From NCBI RefSeq assembly GCF_934191625.1, contig NZ_CAKPUG010000003.1:124001-188000 (forward strand): DNA of 64,000 nucleotides, written 5' to 3'. The DNA is from an uncultured Lactococcus sp. (GTDB taxonomy: Bacteria > Bacillota > Bacilli > Lactobacillales > Streptococcaceae). Shown piece by piece: positions 9,906 through 19,432 of the stretch (positions within the stretch are counted from its first letter, which is position 1; each line of letters begins with the position of its first letter). The notes beneath the pieces are model-generated. The model ran no database searches. It was not told the DNA's origin and saw only the letters and a list, made by a program, of their open reading frames with translations. The position numbers were made by a program, and so were the translations under genes.

Positions 9906-9990
9906 TTCCTTGCCTTATACTAATAAATTATTCCATTTTCTTTTGTTCACCGGCTAAATTTATCCCTTGTTTAGCTTTCTATTCTTATTA

Positions 9991-9996
9991 ATTATA
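9991..9996 (-). promoter_or_regulatory. Likely -10 box for the HAD-MazG gene
   Basis: The minus strand reads TATAAT here, about 85 bases upstream of the ATG at 9905. No clear -35 is visible. The assignment is moderate. Confidence 0.4.
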
Positions 9997-10118
9997 CAGG
10001 TTTTTCACTAAAATTCCACGTATAATGGCTGTCCAAAAATTAAAAAAAGCCCTCTTGTTAATTATTTTCTAACTATATGACTTCATAGCTTTGTCGCTGT
10101 TTATTAGCTCCCAGAATA

Positions 10119-10127
10119 TGCTATAAT
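10119..10127 (+). promoter_or_regulatory. Extended -10 promoter of ansA
   Basis: TGCTATAAT, an extended -10 element, sits 38 bases before the ansA ATG. A TTTATT about 17 bases upstream may act as a weak -35. Confidence 0.6.
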
Positions 10128-10164
10128 AAATTTACTTTATTGACGCTTGAAAGGAAATTGACTA

Positions 10165-11130
10165 ATGAAAAAGATTTTAGTGTTGCATACCGGAGGGACC
10201 ATTTCTATGGCGGAAGACGCCAGTGGTCGCGTAGCCCCAAACGCGGTTAACCCTATGAACTCGGTAGATATGCACCTTGATTCGATTCACATGGTCGCTG
10301 AAGATATTTTTAACCTTCCTAGTCCACATATCACCCCAAAAGAAATGCTGTTAATAAAAAAACGTATCAATAGAGCCTTCGACCAAGAAGAATTTGACGG
10401 TGTTGTCATCACTCACGGCACGGATACACTTGAAGAAACAGCCTTCTTTTTGGATTCAACAATCCCACGTGGTATGCCAATCGTACTGACAGGTGCAATG
10501 CGCTCAAGCAACGAACTCGGGACGGATGGCATCTACAATTTCCTCAGCGCACTCCGAGTTGCTGCTGATGATGCTTCTCATAACCGTGGCGTCCTTGTTG
10601 TAATGAATGATGAAATCCATTCGGCGCGATATGTTACAAAAACACATACCACAAACGTTTCGACTTTCCAAACTCCAACGCATGGACCGGTTGGCTTAGC
10701 TACAAAGCATAAGCTCTTCTATTTCCATACTGATGGTGAAAATCAACATCTTGACATTTCTTCGGTCAATGGAAAAGTTCCAATAGTTAAGGCATATGCC
10801 GGTATGACAGGTGAAGTATTTGACTTATTTGATCTAAGTAGCTTAGATGGTCTTGTTATTGAGGCACTTGGCGCAGGTAACTTGCCCCCTACAGCCGCTC
10901 AAAAATTAATGAATATCATTAGACTGGGCATTCCTGTAGTACTCGTTTCTCGCTGTTTTAATGGCATTGCCGAACCTGTCTATGCCTACGAAGGCGGTGG
11001 TTCTAAACTGGCAGAAGCTGGTGTGATGTTCGCACCTGAAGTAAATTCTCAAAAAGCACGCATTAAACTCTTGATTGGCTTGAATGGTGGCTTGGAAGGG
11101 CACGCACTTAAGAAGTTTGTCGAAAATTAA
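10165..11130 (+). CDS. ansA: Type I L-asparaginase
   Basis: 321-residue cytoplasmic L-asparaginase, converting asparagine to aspartate and ammonia. The N-terminal signature LHTGGTISMA carries the nucleophilic Thr, and VVITHGTDTLEETAFFL carries the second Thr/Asp active-site motif. No signal peptide is present, which fits the cytoplasmic type I enzyme. It has its own extended -10 promoter, an AAAGGA ribosome site and a terminator at 11131-11162, so it is monocistronic. It is the only plus-strand gene in the first 15 kb. Confidence 0.92.
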   Translation: MKKILVLHTGGTISMAEDASGRVAPNAVNPMNSVDMHLDSIHMVAEDIFNLPSPHITPKEMLLIKKRINRAFDQEEFDGVVITHGTDTLEETAFFLDSTIPRGMPIVLTGAMRSSNELGTDGIYNFLSALRVAADDASHNRGVLVVMNDEIHSARYVTKTHTTNVSTFQTPTHGPVGLATKHKLFYFHTDGENQHLDISSVNGKVPIVKAYAGMTGEVFDLFDLSSLDGLVIEALGAGNLPPTAAQKLMNIIRLGIPVVLVSRCFNGIAEPVYAYEGGGSKLAEAGVMFAPEVNSQKARIKLLIGLNGGLEGHALKKFVEN

Positions 11131-11166
11131 AAAACAGACGAGACAAGTTCTCGGCTGTTTTTTTTT
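11131..11166. terminator. Bidirectional terminator between ansA and adcA
   Basis: Convergent-gene hairpin: ACAG-CGAG pairs with CTCG-CTGT across a small internal mismatch and an ACAAGTT loop, flanked by A runs on the left and T runs on the right. It can end ansA on the plus strand and adcA on the minus strand. Confidence 0.8.
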
Positions 11167-11191
11167 CAATCTAAGTTCCAAAATATTTAGT

Positions 11192-12763
11192 TTAATGAGC
11201 AATCATTTCTTGTGCTATTTCTTGCGATGATAAATCACTAGGATAAAATGTTGGCCAATTTTCGAGCTCTTCAAGTACATCTTCCTGACTAGTAGAACCA
11301 TAAAAGATATGAAAATGTTCAGTCTTCAGAGGGGAAATCGCATGGTCACTAAATTGTACATATTTAAATTCTCCAGCATTATTATCATCGGTTTCAAAAA
11401 GGTACCTCACCCCACGATTACCTTTTTCATAATTTAAGATTTTATATCCCTTGTACTTATAGTGATATTTATGCCTTACATTATTTTTAGTAAAAGTCAT
11501 TGTCTGGTTTTCAATCAAAATATTACTCACATCACTCTTATAGCCCTTTTCATAGTACTTCTTATATGCAGATGGTGATTTATCTCCCTTAATTTTTGAT
11601 TTATAATCAAACACCTGGTCTAAACTTCCATTTTGTAGCAAAGGATATACTGACTGCCAATTACCAGCGTAGTCAGTCAACGAACGATCTTTGACATCAG
11701 TATCCGAAAAATACCCATTTTCTACATTTTCTTCAGTCTCAGAAGAGGATTCTGTTTTTATTGTCTTACCTTTAATAGAAGTAGTTTTCTTAAGGGATTC
11801 CAAATTCTCCTCCATTATAGAGATATAATTTTCCCCTTCCTTAATTTGTCTTTCAGTAAGGCTTTCTAATGGATTTAAGACGTCCATTTTTACATTAGCT
11901 TCGTTCGCTAAAGTTTTTGCGAATTTATTGTTTGAATTATTTTCAAAATAAATGTATTCTATGCCATTATTCTCTACGTATTTTTTTAATTCCGCTAAAC
12001 GTGAGGCAGTAGGCTCTTGATCAGGATTTAGACCAGCTATGGGAATTTGATTTAAACCGTAGTCCAAAGCTAAATAATGAAATGCCGCATGTTGCGTTAC
12101 AAAACTTTTCTGCTTTGCATTTTGTAACTCTGAACTAAATTTTTCATCCAATTTTTTTAACTTACTCAGATAATTGGCAGCATTAGTTCCAAATACCTTT
12201 GCTTTTTGTGGGTATAATTTTTTCAGTTGTTGTTCAATCACTTCAACTTCTTTTATTGCCTTTTTAGGAGAAAGCCATGTATGGGGGTCATAATCATGAT
12301 GATGCCCGTCTTCGCCATGATTGTGGTCGTGCTCTTCTTCCACACCGGGAAGTAAAAGAATACCCTTCGTTCCTTCAATAATTTTTGATTCATCTTTTTT
12401 CCATAACTGTTTAGATTTATTGACCCATGTTTCCATATTTTCATTATGATACACAAAGACATCTGAGTTACTAATTGTTGTCATATCTTTTGCTGAGGGC
12501 TCATAATCATGTGGCTCAGTTCCTGCAGGAACTAGCAGTTTAACGTCTCCTTCATCACCTACAATATTTTTTGTAAATTCATAGACGGGATAAAAGCTCG
12601 TAACAATAGACAGTTTTTCGCCGTGTGTATTTGTTGTGGCTTTATTTTGAGTTGTGTGACAAGCGGTGAGCAAGCTGAATGATACGACTCCTAATAAAGC
12701 AACTCCTATTTTTTTCTTATAATTAAACGCTCTTTTTTTCTTTTCCTTATAAAATATTTCCAC
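11192..12763 (-). CDS. adcA: Zinc-binding lipoprotein AdcA (ZnuA-type domain plus ZinT domain)
   Basis: 523-residue surface lipoprotein that captures zinc for an AdcBC-type ABC importer. The N-terminus is a basic stretch, a hydrophobic core and the lipobox LLTAC (Cys about residue 35). Residues about 45-330 are the ZnuA-like receptor, with a His/Asp-rich metal loop (EEEHDHNHGEDGHHHDYD, about 145-162). Residues about 345-523 are a ZinT domain starting YFSDTDVKDRSLTDYAG and containing the His motif EHFHIFYG. The two-domain layout matches streptococcal AdcA. No ABC subunits are adjacent, so the partner permease is elsewhere. The promoter carries two AdcR/ZitR-type boxes, so zinc repression is expected. 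Confidence 0.92.
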   Translation of the reverse strand: MEIFYKEKKKRAFNYKKKIGVALLGVVSFSLLTACHTTQNKATTNTHGEKLSIVTSFYPVYEFTKNIVGDEGDVKLLVPAGTEPHDYEPSAKDMTTISNSDVFVYHNENMETWVNKSKQLWKKDESKIIEGTKGILLLPGVEEEHDHNHGEDGHHHDYDPHTWLSPKKAIKEVEVIEQQLKKLYPQKAKVFGTNAANYLSKLKKLDEKFSSELQNAKQKSFVTQHAAFHYLALDYGLNQIPIAGLNPDQEPTASRLAELKKYVENNGIEYIYFENNSNNKFAKTLANEANVKMDVLNPLESLTERQIKEGENYISIMEENLESLKKTTSIKGKTIKTESSSETEENVENGYFSDTDVKDRSLTDYAGNWQSVYPLLQNGSLDQVFDYKSKIKGDKSPSAYKKYYEKGYKSDVSNILIENQTMTFTKNNVRHKYHYKYKGYKILNYEKGNRGVRYLFETDDNNAGEFKYVQFSDHAISPLKTEHFHIFYGSTSQEDVLEELENWPTFYPSDLSSQEIAQEMIAH

Positions 12764-12794
12764 GTATAATCTCCTTTTTTAGTTTGTTTTTTAG

Positions 12795-12842
12795 TTTACC
12801 GGTTAAGTATATCTTATTCTTTTTATTATGTCAACCAGTTAA
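12795..12842 (-). promoter_or_regulatory. adcA promoter with two AdcR/ZitR-type operators
   Basis: On the minus strand TTGACA (12829-12834) and TATACT (12806-12811) are 17 bases apart, a near-consensus sigma-A promoter. Two near-palindromes of the TTAACYRGTTAA type overlap it. TCAACCAGTTAA (plus strand, 12831-12842) covers the -35, and TTTACCGGTTAA (12795-12806) abuts the -10. Each differs from consensus by one base. This matches zinc-responsive AdcR/ZitR (MarR-family) repressor sites. Confidence 0.85.
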
Positions 12843-12863
12843 CTAATTTTTAAATTTTGTGCT

Positions 12864-12906
12864 AAAAAAAACAGCTGAAGGGGCCTCTTCCTTCAGCTGT
12901 TTTTTT
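12864..12906. terminator. Terminator after nrnA
   Basis: A 16-bp near-perfect stem (AAAACAGCTGAAG arm at 12867-12880, mirrored at 12891-12904) with a 10-base loop has A runs left and T runs right, so it can work in both directions. It ends the nrnA transcript ahead of the adcA promoter. Confidence 0.85.
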
Positions 12907-12934
12907 ATAAAAGTTTTTTAACAAAGTGCTTCTA

Positions 12935-13864
12935 CTATTTCTCCCCCAAATTATCTTGCAACTCTTGCCAAATTTGCTCATTTTCTTTCAAAGAATATGA
13001 GTTAGCGCCGGAAGCTAAAGCATGTCCACCTCCATCGTGCTTTTTAGCAATCTCATTGATGGGGACAGTTTTTGAACGCATTCGTACGCGATAGTGTCCA
13101 TCTGCTTGTTCGACAAAAATAGCCCAGGATTGGACATCACGAATGCTTCCCGGTGTACCGACAATACTTGAAGTTTCAGCATCTCGTAAATCAAATTTTT
13201 CCAAGACCTCTTTAGTTATTGTCACCCGACCAGCACCATTTTCAGAGATTTCAAGATTTTCGTAAACATATCCTTGCAAACGCGCGACTTTCATGTCAAA
13301 TGAAGTCATTTCTCGCCCTAAAGCTGGACGGTCAAAGTCAAACTCTGCAAGCTTACTTGCTAAATAAAGGGTTTGAGCTGAGGTTGCTGGATATAGGAAA
13401 CGCCCAGTATCACCAACTATTCCGCCATACAGTAATCGTGCGGCTTCTTCATTCAAAGCTAGACCATGGTTCAATGCAAAATCCGTGATAATTTCCGAAG
13501 CCGAGCTACGATCTGGCTCAACCAGACGTAAATCTCCGTAAGCATCATCATTTGGATGGTGGTCTATTTTAATGACATAGTCTGCTTGCATCCATCTGTC
13601 ATCATCAATCCGTGGTGTATTTGCTGTATCGCAGATGATACTAAGGTATTTTGCCCCCGGCTCCAGTTCAACTTGATCCATCTCGGCCAAATAAGTAAGT
13701 GTCGGTTCATCATAACCCACAGCATAGACTTTCTTTTTCGGAAAGTTGGCTCTTAGAATAGCACGCAAACCGCACTGAGAGCCTAGCGCATCTGGATCCG
13801 GGTTTTTATGACGATGAATGAGAATGGTGTCGTATTCTTTGATTTTTGTAAGTATTTCTTTCAT
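12935..13864 (-). CDS. nrnA: DHH/DHHA1 nanoRNase / pApA phosphatase NrnA
   Basis: 309-residue cytoplasmic DHH-DHHA1 phosphoesterase that degrades 2-5 nt RNAs, pApA and (in B. subtilis) 3'-phosphoadenosine 5'-phosphate. Motifs: HRHKNPDPDALGSQ near residue 18, the ICDTANTPRID strand near 88, IKIDHHPNDD near 105, and HDGGGHALASGA in DHHA1 near 275. It follows ytoI with an 11-base gap and is probably co-transcribed with it, as in other firmicutes. With GdpP at 5693-7660 it completes c-di-AMP breakdown to AMP. Confidence 0.9.
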   Translation of the reverse strand: MKEILTKIKEYDTILIHRHKNPDPDALGSQCGLRAILRANFPKKKVYAVGYDEPTLTYLAEMDQVELEPGAKYLSIICDTANTPRIDDDRWMQADYVIKIDHHPNDDAYGDLRLVEPDRSSASEIITDFALNHGLALNEEAARLLYGGIVGDTGRFLYPATSAQTLYLASKLAEFDFDRPALGREMTSFDMKVARLQGYVYENLEISENGAGRVTITKEVLEKFDLRDAETSSIVGTPGSIRDVQSWAIFVEQADGHYRVRMRSKTVPINEIAKKHDGGGHALASGANSYSLKENEQIWQELQDNLGEK

Positions 13865-13875
13865 TATTTTTTTCC

Positions 13876-15156
13876 TTATGTAATTTGGAGATTCACAACT
13901 GCTTTGGCGATGATGTTGTTGACATAATAAATTTCAATATCTACAACCGCGCCTAAACGTGTCTCGTTGATGACTTTGGGATAAATTTCCAAGAGATTAT
14001 CAATCGCGACTGTGCCCATCACGTTGAGATTCATTGACTCTAGGATAACATTTCTGCGCCGTCTTTTGTCAAGCGTTCTTTGAACGACGATTGCGACAAT
14101 CTCACTCAGCGCAGCACTTGAAATATTTCCGACATTATTGACCATGAGCGGTTCAACCATCACAGTATATGCGGAGCCTTTTTCACTGATCTTACTGGAC
14201 ATGTCTTCACTAAAAGTATGTGTCACTTGGCTTTCTTCTTGGCTTCTTTGGAGACTTTCTAGCACTTCAGACTTGGTCACCACACCAGCATAGGTGTAAT
14301 CCTTATTAACAATCGGCATGATGTCATAACCTTCATGAATCATCTTTTGTGAAATGCTCGCCACCGTCATTTTTTGCTTGGCAACAGCGGGATAGTTCAT
14401 CAGCTTGTTAATCTGCGTATCCAGACTTTTATGGGCAATATCGCGCATACTGACAACGCCAACAACTACACGATGTGGATTAACTACCACAAAACGACTT
14501 AAATTGGTCCGTTTCATCAACTCCATAAAGTCTTTTACCGTATCTTCTTCGCGTAATGCAGGGCGATGATCGTGGGAAATTTCAGCTACTGTGATGATAT
14601 CTTTTTTTATCAATTCATTTGCTAAAGCGTGGCTGATACGATTTGCAACTGTAAAGGTGTCGTAAGTCGCACGCATGAGCGGAATCCCCATCTCATTTGC
14701 ATAATCAATAACATCTTGATCCACATCGAAACCACCTGTAACAAGCACAGCGCTTTGACCATGTAGAGCCATACTCTGAATGTCCTTACGGTCTCCGACA
14801 ATCATCAAACTGTTTTTCATCAAAAACTTTTTCACACTTTCGGGCTGCATGGCACCGATGGAAAAACGACTAAATTCAACCTCAAGTCCAGCATGTCCAC
14901 CCAATATTTCTGCGCTGGCAATTTCAGCAATTTTCCCGAAAGTCAACTTATGGTTACGTTTTTGTCCTTTCACCGACACTCGAACAGTACCTGAGCGGTC
15001 ATTCACAGCAACTAAACCACGATTTTCTGCTTCTTTGATGGCACGATAAGCTGTACCATCTGCCACTTTCAAGCGATTAGCGATACTACGGACACTGACT
15101 TGCTTACCAATGTCAAGTTTTTCTATATAAGTAAGAATTTCTTCGTGTTTAGACAT
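13876..15156 (-). CDS. YtoI-like protein: HTH, DRTGG, CBS pair and hotdog domain
   Basis: 426 residues in four parts. Residues 1-62 form a winged-helix/GntR-like HTH (VRSIANRLKVADGTAYRAIKEAENRGL). About 65-185 is a DRTGG-type domain, about 190-310 a pair of CBS domains (VVNPHRVVVGVVSMRDI; MPIVNKDYTYAGVVTKSEV), and about 315-426 a thioesterase-like hotdog fold. CBS pairs bind adenine nucleotides and DRTGG domains occur in nucleotide-regulated proteins, so this is probably a nucleotide-sensing regulator. No target is known. The start overlaps the preceding acetyltransferase by 8 bases, and nrnA follows, so the three genes form one unit. Confidence 0.8.
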   Translation of the reverse strand: MSKHEEILTYIEKLDIGKQVSVRSIANRLKVADGTAYRAIKEAENRGLVAVNDRSGTVRVSVKGQKRNHKLTFGKIAEIASAEILGGHAGLEVEFSRFSIGAMQPESVKKFLMKNSLMIVGDRKDIQSMALHGQSAVLVTGGFDVDQDVIDYANEMGIPLMRATYDTFTVANRISHALANELIKKDIITVAEISHDHRPALREEDTVKDFMELMKRTNLSRFVVVNPHRVVVGVVSMRDIAHKSLDTQINKLMNYPAVAKQKMTVASISQKMIHEGYDIMPIVNKDYTYAGVVTKSEVLESLQRSQEESQVTHTFSEDMSSKISEKGSAYTVMVEPLMVNNVGNISSAALSEIVAIVVQRTLDKRRRRNVILESMNLNVMGTVAIDNLLEIYPKVINETRLGAVVDIEIYYVNNIIAKAVVNLQIT

Positions 15157-15718
15157 GAGATACTCCTAAGACTTGATTTCCTTTTTTGATGGCAAACGCT
15201 TCAAATTCAGAGATGCGTCCCTTATTGTACTGTGTGCTGCCTTTAAAACGACCAATTCGTTTATAGCCCACTTTTTGTGCTACATGTATGGAGCTGAGAT
15301 TTTCTCGATCACAATTAAGCACAAGTTGCTTCAGTCCAATCTCTTTAAGACAAACTTGGGTTAATGAAGCAAGCGCCTCCGTCATCAAACCTTGATTCCA
15401 ATACTTTTTGTGAAGCACATAGGATAACTCTGCTGTACCTTTTTGCTCAACTAGCTTTGAAAATTGTATCAAACCAATCATTTTTTGCTCTGCCTTTAGT
15501 TCAATTGCCCATTTACCTAAGGGCTCTTTCATAAAGTGATTTGCGATGACAAAGCGGGTATGTGCCAGATTTGGATGAGGATTAAAGACAAATCGAAGAT
15601 TACTTGCATCAGAGCTGTATTCAAACATGTCTGCTGCATCAGACATGGCAAAAGGACGAAGCCACAGCCTGTTGGTTTCAACCTTTTGATGTTCTGCAAG
15701 TTTTACATTGATATTCAT
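15149..15718 (-). CDS. GNAT acetyltransferase (RimJ/RimL-like)
   Basis: 189-residue GNAT protein of the ribosomal-protein-alanine acetyltransferase type. It has TNRLWLRPFAMSDAADMFEYSSD at the N-terminus, LSYVLHKKYWNQGLMTEAL (acetyl-CoA loop) and LNCDRENLSSIHVAQKVGYKRIG (motif B). The acceptor is unknown. I chose the ATG at 15716-15718; a GTG two codons upstream is possible. It is the first gene of the GNAT-ytoI-nrnA unit and diverges from menF. Confidence 0.75.
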   Translation of the reverse strand: MNINVKLAEHQKVETNRLWLRPFAMSDAADMFEYSSDASNLRFVFNPHPNLAHTRFVIANHFMKEPLGKWAIELKAEQKMIGLIQFSKLVEQKGTAELSYVLHKKYWNQGLMTEALASLTQVCLKEIGLKQLVLNCDRENLSSIHVAQKVGYKRIGRFKGSTQYNKGRISEFEAFAIKKGNQVLGVSHV

Positions 15719-15780
15719 TCTCACTGTTCCAGATTCTTATTTTTAATAAGCCTATTATATCACGTTACTTCTACTATCTG

Positions 15781-15789
15781 TGATATAAT
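15781..15789 (+). promoter_or_regulatory. Extended -10 promoter of the men operon
   Basis: TGATATAAT (TGn plus TATAAT at 15784-15789) sits 10 bases before the menF ATG. No good -35 is visible. The spacing implies a very short leader, so a second upstream promoter cannot be excluded. Confidence 0.5.
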
Positions 15790-15798
15790 TTCATTACT

Positions 15799-16935
15799 AT
15801 GAATTATAGACGGATAAATCTCAAATTAGAGCACCCGCTTGCCTTTTGGTCTGCTTTCCCTGACCCTAGTGAGCGTTTTTTTTGGTACGATAGCCAAAAG
15901 CAAACTTTGATTATTGCCAGTCAACGATTGCAAGCTGTGCAAGAACAAGATATCGCAAACTATCCTTACGTTTTCTATAGCCAAACCTTTTTTGATGAAG
16001 TAAATGATGAGCTTTGGCAAGACTTTGGAAACGAAATTGTCGCTTTTAAGCATTATTTTGTGCAAACTCCTACAGAGACTTATGTTTTGTCCTGTGATTC
16101 TCTCCCAGAAATTACGGATGAAAAGGGAAGTAAACTGTCCAATAGCTACACAGAAGAAGTTTCTGATTATCAAGAATGGCAATGTCTTTACCAAAAGTTA
16201 CAGGAGAATATTGCGAGTGGTAAGACAATCAAAATCGTAGCTTCTCGCCAAATTAAATTTACGAGTGAGCAGACTTTTAAGATTGAACCAATCCTTGAGC
16301 GACTGATAGAAAATAACCCTTCAGCTTTTATTTTTGCATATCATAAAGCTGGCAAAACATTTCTTGGTGCTTCACCTGAAATTTTGGTGCAGAAAGAAGG
16401 CAATCATATTCTGAGCTATGCTTTAGCTGGTACCTTTCCACGTTCCCTCGCTCACGGCGATAGTCTCTTACTTCAAGACCCTAAAAATCTTCATGAACAC
16501 CAAATTGTTGTCCAAAAGATTAAGGACAAAATGTTAGAGAAGTCACCGCAAATTCAGATAGGAGAAACGGGGATAATGGCTTTGAAGAATGTGTATCACC
16601 TTCGAACACTCTTATCGACGGTTGATACGTCCCATTCCTTAATCAACTGGGCCAAGCACCTTCATCCTACACCAGCACTGGGCGGACAACCTAGTAAAGC
16701 GGCGCTTGACTTCCTCCGTGAAAATGAAAAACACGAACGTGGTCTTTATGCAGCACCCTTAGGTCTGATCGATGCTCAAGGGGATGGAACCCTCATCGTC
16801 GCCATTCGTTCAGCACTATTTGATGGTAAAACATGCTACGCCTATGCTGGTTGTGGCATTGTTGCCGCGTCAGACTCTCAAGCCGAATTTGATGAAACAA
16901 AGATAAAATTAAAAACAATACTCGAGGCACTTTAA
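15799..16935 (+). CDS. menF: Isochorismate synthase MenF
   Basis: 378-residue chorismate-utilising enzyme that converts chorismate to isochorismate, the first step of menaquinone synthesis. The C-terminal half holds the chorismate-binding fold: [64 protein letters not shown] and YAYAGCGIV with the Mg-binding [11 protein letters not shown]. The Lys acid/base is visible in the [10 protein letters not shown] segment, as in MenF/EntC. It opens the operon and ends 2 bases before menD. A shorter N-terminus than E. coli MenF is normal for this group. Confidence 0.92.
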   Translation: MNYRRINLKLEHPLAFWSAFPDPSERFFWYDSQKQTLIIASQRLQAVQEQDIANYPYVFYSQTFFDEVNDELWQDFGNEIVAFKHYFVQTPTETYVLSCDSLPEITDEKGSKLSNSYTEEVSDYQEWQCLYQKLQENIASGKTIKIVASRQIKFTSEQTFKIEPILERLIENNPSAFIFAYHKAGKTFLGASPEILVQKEGNHILSYALAGTFPRSLAHGDSLLLQDPKNLHEHQIVVQKIKDKMLEKSPQIQIGETGIMALKNVYHLRTLLSTVDTSHSLINWAKHLHPTPALGGQPSKAALDFLRENEKHERGLYAAPLGLIDAQGDGTLIVAIRSALFDGKTCYAYAGCGIVAASDSQAEFDETKIKLKTILEAL

Positions 16936-16937
16936 AA

Positions 16938-18584
16938 ATGAACAATGAATATTTAGCACCACTTGTTGATGAATTTTTCAATCTAGGCGTACGCGAAGCT
17001 GTGTTTAGCCCGGGGTCACGTTCAACAGCTCTTGCCATGCTTTTTGAAGAGTATGGCAAATATGATACTTATGTCAATATTGATGAGCGCTCGGCTGCTT
17101 TTTTTGCCCTGGGTATAGCGAAAGCTCAACACCGTCCGGTGGTTCTTATCTGTACTTCTGGTTCTGCTGCTGCTCACTATCTCCCAGCCATTACTGAAGC
17201 GAAACACAGTCGGGTACCTTTGATCATTTTGACCGCGGATCGGCCCAATGACTTGCAATTTGTGGGCGCTGCACAAACTGTAAATCAAGCGGATTATTTT
17301 GGAAAATTCGTTAACCATTATGAAGAGTTGAGTCATCCCAACGCTAATAATTTCTGGACTTATCCACGTAAGGTCGCACAACGTGCCTATATGGCCTCTA
17401 CTAATATTCCTGCTGCTGCCGTACAAATCAATGTCCCTATCAGTGAACCTTTGATTCCAGAACTCAACCCGGAACATTACCAAAAAGGTCGCAAGCCTTT
17501 CTCTCTCAGTCAAGGGAAAATTCAGCCGCAGCTTGTTCCTGAGTTAAGTGGCAATACGATTATTCTCGCAGGACCCGATAGTAGCTCGGATTATCAAAAA
17601 GCACTTTTAGACCTGTCAGAAAAGATTCACGCACCTATCTTGGCGGATCCTTTGTCTAATTTGCGTAATTTTAATCATCCTAATATTATTGATGCTTATG
17701 ATGCTTTTCTCACTCACCCAGAAATCCTCAGCACACTTAAAGTTGACTGTTTTCTTCAGTTTGGTCAAATCCCTGTCTCAAAACGCATTTTACATTTAAT
17801 CGCTCGCAATCCTGAGGCAGAATATATCCAAGTAGATCTAGCGCTTGATTATCGCAATCCAAGTCAAACAACGACACAGATTATTCAGGCTGATGCAGCA
17901 CTTTTTTGTGAAGCAGTTCAACCCTCAACTTCTGGTAAAAGGGCACTCAAGCAGTGGCAAGATTATCAACACTCCATGCGCCAAAAACTCGATAGAGTTA
18001 AAGATGAAACTGCCCCTTTTGAAGGACGTTATGTTCAAAGTCTGCAAGACCTGCTCCCTGAACACACGCAACTCCTTATTTCTAACTCAATGGCCATACG
18101 CGATGTTGATTACTTTTGGCGCAGTCGCCAAGCTACTGCTCGTCTTTTAGGAAATCGTGGGACCAACGGTATTGATGGACAAGAGTCAACCGCTTTAGGT
18201 ATATCTACAAGCGGACAACCTACGGTCCTCTTAACTGGTGATCTCTCTATGCTTCACGATATCAATGGCTTAATCGTAGGTAAAACACATCAGCTCAATT
18301 TGACTATCATCCTTTTCAATAATGACGGTGGCGGAATCTTCCACCATTTAGCGCAAAAGGGACAACCGCATTTTGACTATCTGTTCTCAACGCCACACGG
18401 TTTGGATTATGGTGGCTTAGCCCAATTGGTGGGCTTGGACTATCATCTCGTGGAAGATTATCAAGACTTTGAAAGACAATTTAGTCAAAGCTTTACTCAA
18501 AAAGGTATTCATCTTCTGGAAATAAAAACGGACAAGGACGTGAGCTTAGACTTACACAAAAAGTATACGACTTATGATATTTGA
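16938..18584 (+). CDS. menD: SEPHCHC synthase MenD
   Basis: 548-residue thiamine-diphosphate enzyme condensing isochorismate with 2-oxoglutarate. The N-terminal Pyr domain has [33 protein letters not shown] and the [17 protein letters not shown] loop. The C-terminal PP domain has [24 protein letters not shown] (ThDP/Mg GDL motif) and [11 protein letters not shown]. Length matches MenD. It overlaps menH by 11 bases, so translation is coupled. Confidence 0.95.
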   Translation: MNNEYLAPLVDEFFNLGVREAVFSPGSRSTALAMLFEEYGKYDTYVNIDERSAAFFALGIAKAQHRPVVLICTSGSAAAHYLPAITEAKHSRVPLIILTADRPNDLQFVGAAQTVNQADYFGKFVNHYEELSHPNANNFWTYPRKVAQRAYMASTNIPAAAVQINVPISEPLIPELNPEHYQKGRKPFSLSQGKIQPQLVPELSGNTIILAGPDSSSDYQKALLDLSEKIHAPILADPLSNLRNFNHPNIIDAYDAFLTHPEILSTLKVDCFLQFGQIPVSKRILHLIARNPEAEYIQVDLALDYRNPSQTTTQIIQADAALFCEAVQPSTSGKRALKQWQDYQHSMRQKLDRVKDETAPFEGRYVQSLQDLLPEHTQLLISNSMAIRDVDYFWRSRQATARLLGNRGTNGIDGQESTALGISTSGQPTVLLTGDLSMLHDINGLIVGKTHQLNLTIILFNNDGGGIFHHLAQKGQPHFDYLFSTPHGLDYGGLAQLVGLDYHLVEDYQDFERQFSQSFTQKGIHLLEIKTDKDVSLDLHKKYTTYDI

Positions 18585-19401
18585 AGATAAATACCTCTCA
18601 ATTGATGAGCTAGAATTTCATGTCCGAATACATGGTCAAGGTAAGCCCCTTTTAGCCTTACATGGTTTTAGCCAGTCTGCTTCGACTTGGGATGCTTTAG
18701 ATATACCTGGCTACCAAATCTTTGCTTTAGACCTTGTGGGACATGGAAAATCTAGTAAACCGGAACAACTTGATGCTTACCGTTTGTCCAGCATTTGTGA
18801 GCAGCTCCGACGAATCATACAAAACCTTTTTCAAGAAAAAAGCTACAGCTTACTGGGCTATTCCATGGGTGGACGGATTGCACTGCAATTTGTTCTTAAC
18901 TTTCCTGAACAGCCCATCGAACAACTTATCATTGAATCAGCTGCACCTGGCATAGCTGACAGTAATCAGCGTGAAAAACGTCTTCAAGCTGATCTTCACT
19001 TGGCTGAACAAATCGAGCAAAATGGCGCTGTCTGGTTTGCAAATTATTGGGGCGCGCTTCCCATCTTTCAAAGTCAACAAAAACTTTCTCCGGAAGAGCA
19101 ATATAAAATCTGGTCCAGTCGCGCCCTCAATGCACCTCATGCCCTGACCCAAACTTTACGCGCTACCAGCCAAGGAAAGCTTCCGGACATTTCAGAGAGG
19201 CTCCCAGATTTAAACATTCCCTTACTCTATATCACTGGCGCTCTGGATCAAAAATATAAACAAATCGCTGAACAAATCGGTACTTATTCAAAAGCGCAGA
19301 GTCTAATTGTAGAAGGTGCAGGACATAACGTACATCTTGAACTGCCTCAGCATTTTAATTTAATCTTAAAGACACATTTGCATGACTCAGCCATGCTATA
19401 A
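18574..19401 (+). CDS. menH: SHCHC synthase MenH (alpha/beta hydrolase)
   Basis: 275-residue alpha/beta hydrolase placed as the enzyme eliminating pyruvate from SEPHCHC. The oxyanion-side motif [14 protein letters not shown], the nucleophile elbow [14 protein letters not shown] (Ser near residue 93), an Asp in ITGALDQKY and the His in GAGHNVHLE form a full triad. In Lactococcus the gene in this position has been called menX. It overlaps menD and its last codons contain an extended -10 for menB. Confidence 0.88.
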   Translation: MIFEDKYLSIDELEFHVRIHGQGKPLLALHGFSQSASTWDALDIPGYQIFALDLVGHGKSSKPEQLDAYRLSSICEQLRRIIQNLFQEKSYSLLGYSMGGRIALQFVLNFPEQPIEQLIIESAAPGIADSNQREKRLQADLHLAEQIEQNGAVWFANYWGALPIFQSQQKLSPEEQYKIWSSRALNAPHALTQTLRATSQGKLPDISERLPDLNIPLLYITGALDQKYKQIAEQIGTYSKAQSLIVEGAGHNVHLELPQHFNLILKTHLHDSAML

Positions 19402-19402
19402 T
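19394..19402 (+). promoter_or_regulatory. Candidate internal promoter before menB
   Basis: TGCTATAAT, an extended -10, overlaps the menH stop codon 31 bases before the menB ATG. menB also has a strong AAAGGAG site and looks optimised in codon use (many GGT, CGT, GAC), which would fit extra expression from here. No clear -35 is present. Confidence 0.45.
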
Positions 19403-19432
19403 GAATAAATAAACAAAAAAAGGAGACAAATT

